This document shows, piece by piece, positions 1 through 6,476 of a stretch of DNA of 11,789 bases. The stretch lies in NCBI GenBank assembly GCA_021850745.1, contig JAJZKX010000029.1:1-11789 (forward strand), written 5' to 3'. Source of the stretch: Thermoplasmata archaeon. GTDB taxonomy: Archaea; Thermoplasmatota; Thermoplasmata; Thermoplasmatales; Thermoplasmataceae. The notes below the pieces were generated by a model. It saw only the letters and a program-made list of their open reading frames with translations, ran no database searches and had not been told where the DNA came from. Position 1 is the first letter of the stretch; each line of letters opens with the position of its first letter. A program made the position numbers and the translations under genes.

Positions 1-181
1 TCCTGATAATGGCTTGACTTTTTTCTTTCCGCTCTATTGTTTTTTTGGCTCCTTGCATTCCATTCTGCATAATCCATCTCAAGGCATCCGCCCTGTTGCT
101 GGCCAGCTTATATTTTATTAATTTGTCTACCAGATCAGATGTGTTATCATCTATTCTAATGGCGATAACATTTGATACCAT
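1..181 (-). CDS. Ribbon-helix-helix (CopG/Arc-type) DNA-binding protein, partial
   Basis: Sixty codons are readable before the gene runs off the left edge. The N-terminus has the ribbon-helix-helix layout: a short hydrophobic beta strand (NVIAIRIDD, residues 4-12), helix 1 (about 13-27), a turn at SNRADA, and helix 2 (about 29-42), followed by a basic tail rich in Lys, Arg and Gln. Proteins of this fold dimerise through the strand and bind DNA, commonly as autoregulators or VapB-type antitoxins. The ATG at 179-181 is the first start after an in-frame TGA at 188-190 and lies about 26 nt from a TATA-like element, so a leaderless transcript is likely. The gene is divergent from the disulfide oxidoreductase. 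Any toxin partner would lie outside the window to the left, so antitoxin versus stand-alone regulator cannot be decided. Confidence 0.72.
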   Translation of the reverse strand, partial: MVSNVIAIRIDDNTSDLVDKLIKYKLASNRADALRWIMQNGMQGAKKTIERKEKSQAIIR

Positions 182-203
182 ATACTTTCATATGTTTACA
201 CAG

Positions 204-210
204 TATAAAT
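204..210 (-). promoter_or_regulatory. TATA box of the ribbon-helix-helix gene
   Basis: On the minus strand this reads ATTTATA, centred about 26 nt before the ATG at 181. That is the spacing expected if transcription starts at the initiation codon. The match is short and was judged by eye. Confidence 0.45.
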
Positions 211-292
211 TCTTTCCATGGTTGCCAGTGCTTTCATGCCAAAGAAAGTTGCATTTGATAGCCCTTCAAAATGCCGGGAAATTGGTAAACAA

Positions 293-303
293 GATTATAT
301 AAG
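293..303 (+). promoter_or_regulatory. TATA box of the disulfide oxidoreductase gene
   Basis: GATTATATAAG is centred about 24 nt before the ATG at 322. This places the predicted transcription start at or next to the start codon (leaderless). No Shine-Dalgarno-like sequence precedes the ATG, which supports that reading. Confidence 0.55.
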
Positions 304-321
304 AAACAAAAATGTAGAGAT

Positions 322-981
322 ATGCCCTTGATCAAAGAAGAAGATAAAAAGTACCTTGAACAGGAATTTGAGAAACACCTCAAGAATGACATTGACCTCA
401 TTGTCTTTACATCAGATGATGCGGACTGCAAATACTGCAAGGAATCTGTGCAACTTGCCGAGGAGGTGTCGCAGACCAGCAGCAAGATAAAGCTCACAGT
501 TCATAATTTTGACAAGGAGAAGGAGGTTGCCAAGGAGTATGGAGTGGATAAATTCCCTGCTACCATAGTTGCGAAGTGTGGAGAGAGGGATGGCAGGATC
601 AAGTACTATGGTCTTCCCTCCGGTTACGAATTCGGCTCACTCATTGAAGACATAAAGAATGTCTCGAAATGGGAAGCAGATGTCTCATCTAAGGCAATTG
701 AAATCCTTAACAAGATTGACAAGCCCGTTACAATTAAGGTATTCGTTACACCCACCTGCCCATATTGCCCCAAAGCTGTTGGCACCGCACACAAATTTGC
801 CATCCTTAACAAGAACATAACGGGGGAAATGGTGGAATCCCTAGAGTTTGACAAGGAAGCTGAGGAAGCTGGAGTTTCATCTGTACCACATATTGTCATT
901 AATGGCGAGGTTGAGTTCGTTGGAGCGTATCCGGATGAGCAGTTCGCTGAATACGTTCTGGAAGCTTACAGTCACGCCTGA
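322..981 (+). CDS. Glutaredoxin-like protein disulfide oxidoreductase (PDO), two thioredoxin folds
   Basis: This 219-residue protein has two tandem thioredoxin-fold units, the architecture and length of archaeal PDO (Pyrococcus furiosus PDO is about 226 residues). The N-terminal unit carries the redox motif CKYC (Cys36, Cys39) and the C-terminal unit CPYC (Cys146, Cys149). The cis-prolines expected opposite the active sites are seen at KFPA (Pro79) and SVPH (Pro189). Family members catalyse dithiol-disulfide exchange in the cytoplasm of thermophilic archaea, where they stabilise proteins through disulfides and often take electrons from a thioredoxin reductase-like enzyme. No such reductase is visible here. 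There is no signal peptide, so a cytosolic location is inferred. A TATA box 24 nt upstream and a T7 tract 12 nt after the stop suggest a monocistronic unit. Confidence 0.93.
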   Translation: MPLIKEEDKKYLEQEFEKHLKNDIDLIVFTSDDADCKYCKESVQLAEEVSQTSSKIKLTVHNFDKEKEVAKEYGVDKFPATIVAKCGERDGRIKYYGLPSGYEFGSLIEDIKNVSKWEADVSSKAIEILNKIDKPVTIKVFVTPTCPYCPKAVGTAHKFAILNKNITGEMVESLEFDKEAEEAGVSSVPHIVINGEVEFVGAYPDEQFAEYVLEAYSHA

Positions 982-985
982 TCCA

Positions 986-1000
986 TTTCCACTTTTTTTA
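986..1000 (+). terminator. T-tract terminator after the PDO gene
   Basis: A run of seven T (993-999) lies 12 nt after the PDO stop, preceded by TTTCCACTT. Archaeal termination commonly uses such oligo-T tracts without a hairpin. None is obvious here. Confidence 0.5.
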
Positions 1001-1110
1001 TTTGAAAGATTGCAACAATTTTCCTCCCACGCTGATTCTTGATACAGGGCCGGTAATCAATCTAACCCGTTCCAGTAAGCCTGGATTCCAAAAATGAACC
1101 AGATGGAAAA

Positions 1111-1120
1111 TTATTTAAGG
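1111..1120 (+). promoter_or_regulatory. TATA box of the propeller-like surface protein gene
   Basis: TTATTTAAGG is centred about 28 nt before the ATG at 1144, fitting a leaderless start. The other AT-rich stretch, TTTATAAAAAT near 1130-1140, is too close to the ATG to be its TATA box. Confidence 0.45.
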
Positions 1121-1143
1121 ATTTATTTGTTTATAAAAATATA

Positions 1144-2571
1144 ATGGGGAAATCTTCAATTCCCGAGGCAGGATCAAGGAAGCCTCGAACCTTGCATATA
1201 ATATTCTCTGCAGTTGCTGTTGCTGCAATCGTAATATCAAGCATAGCAGTCTATGATATGCTTCATCCTGGTAGCGCGACACAACCAATTGGAACATTTG
1301 CTTCAGAACCGTTTCCGGCCCTCTGGCAGTCAAATTTCTCCGGAACCCCTAGCGCCATTGAAACTTCTGCGAACGGAGTCATGTATTTCCTTGTGGACAA
1401 CAGCCTTAACTGGGCGGATAACACAACATGGCAGGTCTATGCAGTCCAGTTAAGTAACGGGGGTATTGCCTGGCACCATAATCTGACATTTGCTAACCCT
1501 GGAAATGCCCAGCCACAATTATATATTCATAACGGCAGCCTTTATGTCATTGGAGCCGGTAGCGCCCTCTATGTGAACGGATCCATTGCGCCAGACATGA
1601 ATGCGTCATTTTCGATCTATGCAATTCCCATAAACGCAAGCAATGGCCATATGGGAATTGTTCAATCCATAAGCTCATCATCGAACTTTTCCACTTCGGG
1701 AGCAATTGCAGTTCATGGATCCTTACTCTACGCTGCCTGGGTAGAGCAGGGAGGCACACATGTAAAAGTTTCCGCATACTCCGTATTTACCAATAGCTCA
1801 TCGCCTACCCTTGCCTGGAATAAATCGCTTACGCCTCCAGGCAATTATAACACCAATGTTCCTTATATCAAGGTTAATGGCAAAATGCTTCTGATCCCCC
1901 TGTGGAACCTAGTTGGCCTTGACCCTGCCACAGGATCACAACTCTTCACCATCCAATATTCCGCCCTCAACACTGATGAATACAATGTGATGGATGGTGC
2001 CCTGGTAAATTCTACACTCTACTACGTTGCTGAGTTCAACGGAGCACCAGGGCATATCAAGTTCAACCTCATGGGAACAAATCTTTTCAGCATGAGTACA
2101 ACGGTGAATGCCACAGTGTCTGGCTCGACAGAATTTCTGGATCCTCTCCCTGTGAAGCTATTCGGCTCTGAACTTGTGGTTTCCACAGACCTCACGGGAA
2201 ATTACGTGGCTACTACACTGGGAGGCAGCATCCTCTGGGGCAGCCAGAGTATTTCCTACACTAGCCCGACAGGTTACAGTGCCATCTCACCCGGGAACCC
2301 TGTGGCAATACTAAGCAACGGCAACTGGATACTAAGTTCAGTAATATCGCCTACCAGTACGTCAACCCTCACCACACAGTACTTCGAAGAAATCTATCCG
2401 TCCAACGGCAGCCTTGTGTGGATCCACCAGTTCTCATTTTTGCAGTACAAAGGTAGTTCCATGTTCGTTCCACCCGGCCTGCATGAGCCTCTTCACGTTC
2501 TTATACTTGGATCTACATCGTCTTATCTGGTTTACAGATGGGGCAATGCAGTGGGTGTAGTAAATATCTGA
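1144..2571 (+). CDS. Membrane-anchored extracytoplasmic protein, PQQ-like beta-propeller type
   Basis: The 475-residue protein has a basic N-terminus, one hydrophobic segment at about residues 17-38 (signal anchor, no lipobox Cys) and a large exposed domain. The exposed part is rich in Ser, Thr, Asn and aromatic residues. It contains repeats resembling PQQ-like propeller blades, in which a short strand, a Gly turn and a Trp or Phe recur: LSNGGIAWHH, LDPATGSQLFTI, GGSILWGS and SNGSLVWIHQ. About 13 Asn-X-Ser/Thr sequons are present, as expected for a heavily N-glycosylated surface protein of an acidophile. No C-terminal anchor or catalytic motif is seen. Family knowledge supports a scaffold or ligand-binding role, but the ligand is unknown. 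Start choice rests on the ATG with a TATA box 28 nt upstream. The gene stands alone between unrelated units. Function cannot be assigned beyond the fold and location. Confidence 0.75.
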   Translation: MGKSSIPEAGSRKPRTLHIIFSAVAVAAIVISSIAVYDMLHPGSATQPIGTFASEPFPALWQSNFSGTPSAIETSANGVMYFLVDNSLNWADNTTWQVYAVQLSNGGIAWHHNLTFANPGNAQPQLYIHNGSLYVIGAGSALYVNGSIAPDMNASFSIYAIPINASNGHMGIVQSISSSSNFSTSGAIAVHGSLLYAAWVEQGGTHVKVSAYSVFTNSSSPTLAWNKSLTPPGNYNTNVPYIKVNGKMLLIPLWNLVGLDPATGSQLFTIQYSALNTDEYNVMDGALVNSTLYYVAEFNGAPGHIKFNLMGTNLFSMSTTVNATVSGSTEFLDPLPVKLFGSELVVSTDLTGNYVATTLGGSILWGSQSISYTSPTGYSAISPGNPVAILSNGNWILSSVISPTSTSTLTTQYFEEIYPSNGSLVWIHQFSFLQYKGSSMFVPPGLHEPLHVLILGSTSSYLVYRWGNAVGVVNI

Positions 2572-2662
2572 AGCTAACTATCATAGTTTTAGAACTAAAA
2601 TATTAATTGCCTTCTTTGCCAGGATTGAAAAGTGACGTTTTAAGGGCCGGCAATTGTTGCCT

Positions 2663-3175
2663 CTATTTCCTGATTTTCAAATTCTCCGTGAATACCTTTT
2701 CGAGAGTGGCAAGATATTTGCCGTAAGTCTCCTTGTCCAGCCTGCCTGCATTTGCGTAATTGTTGTGTATGAGCCTGAACTCCATCTCCCCTTCTTCTGA
2801 GTTAAGTATAAGGAAAGACCGTTTAAACAGTGTCCCACCGGGAATTGTGGAATAATGCACCAGGTTCAGCCCTTCAGGCCTGGCTGAAGTGTAGCTGTCC
2901 AGGCCATTTTCCACCTGGGCACCGCGTTTCTAGCCCTCTTCGATAGCCCACATCTGGAAGTTTCTTGCTCCCATGCAGCTGCCCTGCATTCCTTCTCAAA
3001 AATCCCTGCCCCTGATGGGATTCTTCCTGAGTTCATCGCTTCTGTTCATGACTCTTTCCGCGACAAGCAAGTCATTTGTAAAAATGAGATGATAAAGCGG
3101 TTTCCTAGCGCCATCATTGTGGAGGACTGCGTTGTCAATACTCTCAATGATTTCCATGCGACTCACAACTGGCAT
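2663..3175 (-). pseudogene. Decayed gene of unknown function (possibly TcmP-like)
   Basis: Reading the minus strand from an ATG at 3175 gives coding-like sequence (DGARKPLYHLIFTNDLLVAE, then ERVMNRSDELRKNPIRGRDF) up to an in-frame TGA at 2998-2996. The same frame resumes, meets a TAG at 2932-2930, then stays open to 2663. Its last 83 codons (GTG at 2914) form the only intact frame here. Alternatively, removing one T from the TTTTT run near 2998 reads straight into a second coding-like frame (FEKECRAAAWEQE...), and a second one-base indel near 2920 would return to the first frame. Either way the gene is broken at least twice. The PLYHLIF...ERVMN stretch is reminiscent of three-Cys-motif partner (TcmP) proteins, but the match is from memory and weak. 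The 83-residue tail could instead be a short real gene, though I see no promoter or ribosome binding site for it. Confidence 0.5.
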
Positions 3176-3420
3176 ATGGGCCTAAATCTTGCTGATCTTT
3201 GCTGCATAGTGGTTTATGGAGTCTCTTCTGATTTCCCATTAAATAATCCAGAGGCAGGGATACACCGCAGGGATTTCATAAACACCTGCAACTGTACTGA
3301 TAATCAGAATATTATGCGGTGGTTGAAGAACCTTTGATGAAATTGTAGATTTGAGTGTACTCCAAGGATAGAACGCCGTATAAGAATACATTTCTGGATG
3401 TACTAAGAGGCAAATTTCTT
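3176..3420. other. Stretch without a supportable gene
   Basis: No intact gene is supported between the decayed frame and the SCP2 promoter. The minus-strand frame of the pseudogene continues upstream but meets a TAG 9 nt before the ATG at 3175 and a TAA near 3239. Between them is a short coding-like piece (RRDSINHYAAKISKI), so the remnant may once have begun further upstream. The plus-strand frame covering 3089-3337 has atypical composition and no promoter, and I do not count it as a gene. Confidence 0.4.
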
Positions 3421-3429
3421 TACTATATA
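3421..3429 (+). promoter_or_regulatory. Candidate TATA box of the SCP2/dehydrogenase operon
   Basis: TACTATATA lies just before the SCP2 gene. Its centre is only about 19 nt from the ATG at 3444, closer than the 25-30 nt seen at the other genes of the window. Either the initiation site falls slightly inside the called start or the real box is the overlapping TTTACTATA. Confidence 0.35.
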
Positions 3430-3443
3430 CGGTCTTTACAGTC

Positions 3444-3779
3444 ATGGGCTCTTTTAACATAATAAGTGAATTAGTGGAAAAGGCCAAGACAGTCCCCGAT
3501 CTGGGCAGTGAGCTATCTGGATTCAACAAATCGTTCCAGATAAAGCCATCTGACTCAGCCCCCTTTTACGTGGAAATAAAGGATGGTTCCATCAACCTCA
3601 GTGAGGGAGAAACCCAGGGGGCCAGTGCCACAGTTATGGGTACAGACCAGGTTCTCAGTGATATTTTCACCGGCAAGCAGGATGCGGTAAAGGCTTTCAT
3701 GACCGGCCAACTCAAGGTGTCTGGAGATATATTCAGCGCACAGAAGCTGACTAGCATCATGTCCAAGTTCAGGAAGTGA
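3444..3779 (+). CDS. SCP2 sterol-carrier-type lipid/acyl-CoA binding protein
   Basis: The 111-residue protein is a single small SCP2-type domain. Visible are an amphipathic N-terminal helix (NIISELVEKAK), the strand pair FYVEIKDGSINLSEGE, the TVMGTDQVLSDIFTGK segment typical of the family (strand, then helix containing the G-D/K turn), and the terminal FMTGQLKVSGDIFSAQKL pattern in which a G-x-L-K-V-x-G-D strand precedes the last helix. SCP2 domains bind fatty acyl-CoA or other lipids in a hydrophobic tunnel and occur in lipid metabolism, often as part of beta-oxidation proteins. Its stop codon overlaps the start of the acyl-CoA enzyme downstream (GTGA), so the two are almost certainly co-translated. 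A carrier or substrate-presenting role for that enzyme is inferred. The first in-frame Met is used, and no earlier start is available. Confidence 0.85.
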   Translation: MGSFNIISELVEKAKTVPDLGSELSGFNKSFQIKPSDSAPFYVEIKDGSINLSEGETQGASATVMGTDQVLSDIFTGKQDAVKAFMTGQLKVSGDIFSAQKLTSIMSKFRK

Positions 3780-5785
3780 CCTCCCTGGAAATTAAGGAAG
3801 TTACAGTGGTTGGTTCAGGTCTCATGGGACACGGCATTGCCGAGGTGGTTGCACTTGCGGGAATCAAAGTACATCTTGAGGACGCGTTTCCTGAGGCACT
3901 AGAAAAGGCAAAGGGATCCATAAAGAATAGCCTTGCCAGGATGGTCAAGTCAGGAAAGCTGACTCAGGAAAATGCTGACAAGGTCTTTGCAGGAATGAAC
4001 TTTACAACCGACCTCAAAGGTGCAGTAAGTTCCTCAGACATGATCATTGAAGCGGTTCCGGAGATTCCTGACCTTAAAGTGAAACTCCTGAAGGAGATTT
4101 CACAATACTGCAGGCCGGATGCAATTATCGCCTCCAATACTTCAAACATAAGGATCTCGACACTGGCTCAGGAAGTATCTAATCCCCAGAGGCTGCTGGG
4201 GCTGCATTTCTTTAACCCGCCTGTTGTCCTGAAGCTTGTTGAGGTTATCAAGAGCGAAAAGACTTCAGATGAGGTTTTCGAACTGACGTACCAGTTCTCC
4301 AAGAAACTGGGGAAGACCCCCATCAAGGTTCTAAAAGATACCCCCGGCTTTGTCGTGAACAGGATAACAGCCCCAGAGAGCCTGCTCTTCTGCCAGATAC
4401 TTGAAAAGGGCCTTGCAAAGCCGGAAGAAATTGATGCATTCAGCAAATCACAGGGCCTCCCAATGGGGGTGTACGAACTCATGGATTACGTTGGGATTGA
4501 CACGGTTGTCCACTCGCTGAACTATTACAGGGATGCCTTGGACAAGGAATTCGGGAAGTGCACTTACTTCAACCAGTTTATGGAGAGAAAGGAACTTGGC
4601 CTGAAATCCGGCAAAGGGTTCTACATCTGGGAGAATGGCAAGGCTCAGATACCAAGTGCGGCCCCTTCCACTGTGGTCGACCTGATGGATGTCCTAGTTC
4701 TGGATATAAATGAGGCCGCAAAGCTCATTGAGGAGGGAGTCGCAGAGCCTGCTGACATTGAAACTGGAGTAAAGCTTGGCATGAACCGCCCCTTCGGGCC
4801 TATTTCCGTGGCTGAGGGGCTGACCAATGCTGAAATCAAGAGAAAGCTCCAGAAGCTCTCAGAGAGATTTGACACCAAGATCTTCTACCCGACAAAGTCC
4901 ATAGAGGATGGAAAACTCCGGGAACTCCTTTCTGGAAAAGCCACGAAGGTGGGGGATGTTCCTGCGCCGGAAAAGGCAAAGGAGCCTGCTCCGCCACAGG
5001 GAAGTGAAGGAGGGCCTGTTTCCCTCAGGAAGGATGTTGAAAGGAAAGTGGCTTACCTCACCCTCTCAAACACTAGAAACAACCTGATCAACTCTGAAGT
5101 CCTTGATGGGCTTGAAAGGCACCTGAAAACTCTCTGGAACGACAAGGAGATCAACGTCATTGTATTAAGGGGAGAAGGAAAGAATTTTTCAGCAGGTGCT
5201 CAGCTTACCCAGTTTTTCAGCGGACCAATGGATTTCGCTGAAAATGCGAGGCTTGGCGAGAGAACTTTCAGGCTCCTTTCCGAAGTTCCCAAGATCACTA
5301 TTGCCGAGATGAAGGGGCATGTGCTCGGAGGAGGCTTTGAACTTTCCACCTGGTGCGATATAAGGGTATCCACTCCTGATGCAATCATAGGATTTCCTGA
5401 GGTAACCCTTGGGCTTGTTCCGGGATGGGGAGGAAGCCAGAGGCTAGCCAAGCTGCTGGGCATGTCAAGGGCAGCATACCTCATAATGACAGGGGAGAGA
5501 TTCGACGGGAAGTACGCCCATGAAATAGGCCTTGTATCCAAGCTTTTCCCTGCGGAGGCCATTGAAGGCGAAACCGACAGGATGGCCCAGGACCTTGCTG
5601 TGAGGATTGCCCCCGTATCTGCGGCCATGGCGAAGAAGCTCATATACAAGGGGAGTGAAGTGTCTGCTGACAATGGCCTCGAGATGGAATCCATTGCAAT
5701 GGGGCTTCTATACGGCACGGAAGACCTGAAGGAAGGGATTTCAGCATTCCTGCAGAAGAGAAAGCCGGATTACAAGGGAAGGTAA
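3776..5785 (+). CDS. 3-hydroxyacyl-CoA dehydrogenase / enoyl-CoA hydratase fusion
   Basis: The 669-residue bifunctional enzyme has the dehydrogenase first and the hydratase second, the reverse of bacterial FadB/FadJ. Residues 8-185 form the NAD-binding domain (GSGLMG, 13-18). Residues 188-290 form the 3HCDH C-terminal domain, and 300-385 a second, shorter copy. A Pro/Ala/Lys/Gly linker spans about 395-415, and 420-660 form the crotonase domain. The dehydrogenase dyad is His144/Glu156, with Ser123 and Asn195 at the expected positions. The hydratase glutamates are Glu522 (GGGFELS) and Glu542 (FPEV), with the oxyanion-hole region at FSAG (471-474) and GGG (518-520), so both activities look intact. 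The same order occurs in archaeal crotonyl-CoA hydratase/(S)-3-hydroxybutyryl-CoA dehydrogenases such as Metallosphaera Msed_0399. The reaction is enoyl-CoA to 3-hydroxyacyl-CoA to 3-oxoacyl-CoA with NAD+. The start is GTG, overlapping the SCP2 stop by four bases. Chain-length preference cannot be read from the sequence. Confidence 0.94.
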   Translation: MTSLEIKEVTVVGSGLMGHGIAEVVALAGIKVHLEDAFPEALEKAKGSIKNSLARMVKSGKLTQENADKVFAGMNFTTDLKGAVSSSDMIIEAVPEIPDLKVKLLKEISQYCRPDAIIASNTSNIRISTLAQEVSNPQRLLGLHFFNPPVVLKLVEVIKSEKTSDEVFELTYQFSKKLGKTPIKVLKDTPGFVVNRITAPESLLFCQILEKGLAKPEEIDAFSKSQGLPMGVYELMDYVGIDTVVHSLNYYRDALDKEFGKCTYFNQFMERKELGLKSGKGFYIWENGKAQIPSAAPSTVVDLMDVLVLDINEAAKLIEEGVAEPADIETGVKLGMNRPFGPISVAEGLTNAEIKRKLQKLSERFDTKIFYPTKSIEDGKLRELLSGKATKVGDVPAPEKAKEPAPPQGSEGGPVSLRKDVERKVAYLTLSNTRNNLINSEVLDGLERHLKTLWNDKEINVIVLRGEGKNFSAGAQLTQFFSGPMDFAENARLGERTFRLLSEVPKITIAEMKGHVLGGGFELSTWCDIRVSTPDAIIGFPEVTLGLVPGWGGSQRLAKLLGMSRAAYLIMTGERFDGKYAHEIGLVSKLFPAEAIEGETDRMAQDLAVRIAPVSAAMAKKLIYKGSEVSADNGLEMESIAMGLLYGTEDLKEGISAFLQKRKPDYKGR

Positions 5786-5795
5786 TTGGAACCCG

Positions 5796-5820
5796 TTTCC
5801 ACTTCTTCCTTATTTTTTAA
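5796..5820 (+). terminator. T-tract terminator after the fusion gene
   Basis: A pyrimidine-rich stretch beginning TTTCCACTT 11 nt after the stop leads into six T (5813-5818). The following AAAA (5819-5822) gives a short T run on the opposite strand, so the site may also serve the convergent acetyltransferase gene, though weakly. Confidence 0.45.
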
Positions 5821-5870
5821 AACGTGCAAATTTCCATTCAACGATTTATTTCTTGCCGGAAACCTGATCT

Positions 5871-6389
5871 TCATGAATGCCGTATTAGGCTGTATCTGAG
5901 TTCTCTCGTTCTAAAGCCAAACAGTTCTGTTTCCTTCCCACCTGAAACCTTGAATCCATGTTTTTCGTAGAACCTTCTCCCCTGGGTATTCCTTTCTTCA
6001 ACCCAGGCAGACAGTTCAGTGATATCTGTGCACTTCAGCAAAAGATGATTGAGAAGTGCTGCGCCTACCCCGGTACCAATGGTGCCAGGAAGTGCGTAAA
6101 TCCTAGCCAGGTCATAGGCCCCTTTCCTATCCGGACATGGGAGTGTCTGGGAGTAGCCTGCAAGGTTCCGTTCCGAATCAAGAGCCACGTGGAATAGCCG
6201 TACTGGCCTTTCTGAATCCCTGCTGATAGAACCGTGGAGCCTTTCAATGGAATAAGCTTCTGAAACAAATTTCCTGATTACCTCCTTAGGATAAATGGAT
6301 CCATATGTATGGTTCCAGGACTGTTTAGCTATTAATGCGATTGCCACTGCATCCCCATGCTCAGCCGGCCTCACTTTGTATTCTCTCAT
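5871..6389 (-). CDS. GNAT-family N-acetyltransferase
   Basis: The 172-residue protein spans one GNAT domain. It opens with VRPAEHGDAVAIALI (strand 1 and helix 1, near residues 6-20). Motif A is ARIYALPGTIGTGVGAALL (95-112), where the G-x-G-x-G loop that binds acetyl-CoA pyrophosphate is kept, but the usual Arg/Gln-Gly-Lys lead-in is Ile-Gly-Thr. Motif B is ERNTQGRRFYEKHGFK (132-147) with Asn134 and the FYEKHGF signature. Members transfer acetyl from acetyl-CoA to amines, antibiotics, polyamines or protein N-termini, and the substrate is not predictable here. A GTG at 6470 would add 27 residues, but the ATG at 6389 is preferred because the protein then begins directly at strand 1 and a TATA-like element lies about 30 nt upstream. 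The gene follows the MFS gene on the same strand, 87 nt after its stop, so it may be partly independent. Confidence 0.85.
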   Translation of the reverse strand: MREYKVRPAEHGDAVAIALIAKQSWNHTYGSIYPKEVIRKFVSEAYSIERLHGSISRDSERPVRLFHVALDSERNLAGYSQTLPCPDRKGAYDLARIYALPGTIGTGVGAALLNHLLLKCTDITELSAWVEERNTQGRRFYEKHGFKVSGGKETELFGFRTRELRYSLIRHS

Positions 6390-6414
6390 GTATTCAGATT
6401 TTAATGTATATGCC

Positions 6415-6425
6415 AATATAATTTT
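6415..6425 (-). promoter_or_regulatory. TATA box of the acetyltransferase gene
   Basis: On the minus strand AAAATTATATT is centred about 31 nt before the ATG at 6389, predicting a leader of only a few bases. It supports the shorter start over the GTG at 6470. Confidence 0.45.
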
Positions 6426-6476
6426 TCCCTTGCTGTGCCTCATGAAAGAAGACAGTGCCGTGAGGCTCACGGATTG

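Noticed and set aside
1..181. Pairing the ribbon-helix-helix gene with the PIN remnant as one vapBC toxin-antitoxin system
   Set aside because: They lie 11 kb apart, and the PIN frame is truncated. Toxin-antitoxin partners are normally adjacent.
45..302. Plus-strand open frame of 85 codons at the left edge
   Set aside because: It runs antisense to the ribbon-helix-helix gene and over both promoters. Its product is a Cys/Leu/Phe-rich sequence with no recognisable domain.
2587..2600. TTTTAG-AA-CTAAAA as a hairpin terminator after the surface protein gene
   Set aside because: The two-base loop is sterically too small, opening it leaves only a weak A/T stem, and no T tract follows.
3089..3337. 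Plus-strand open frame of 82 codons
   Set aside because: It overlaps the decayed minus-strand frame, has atypical composition, no promoter or ribosome binding site and no recognisable motif.
5200..5718. Minus-strand open frame of 172 codons
   Set aside because: It lies wholly inside the crotonase domain of the fusion gene, whose catalytic residues are intact. The antisense product is Ser/Pro-rich shadow sequence.
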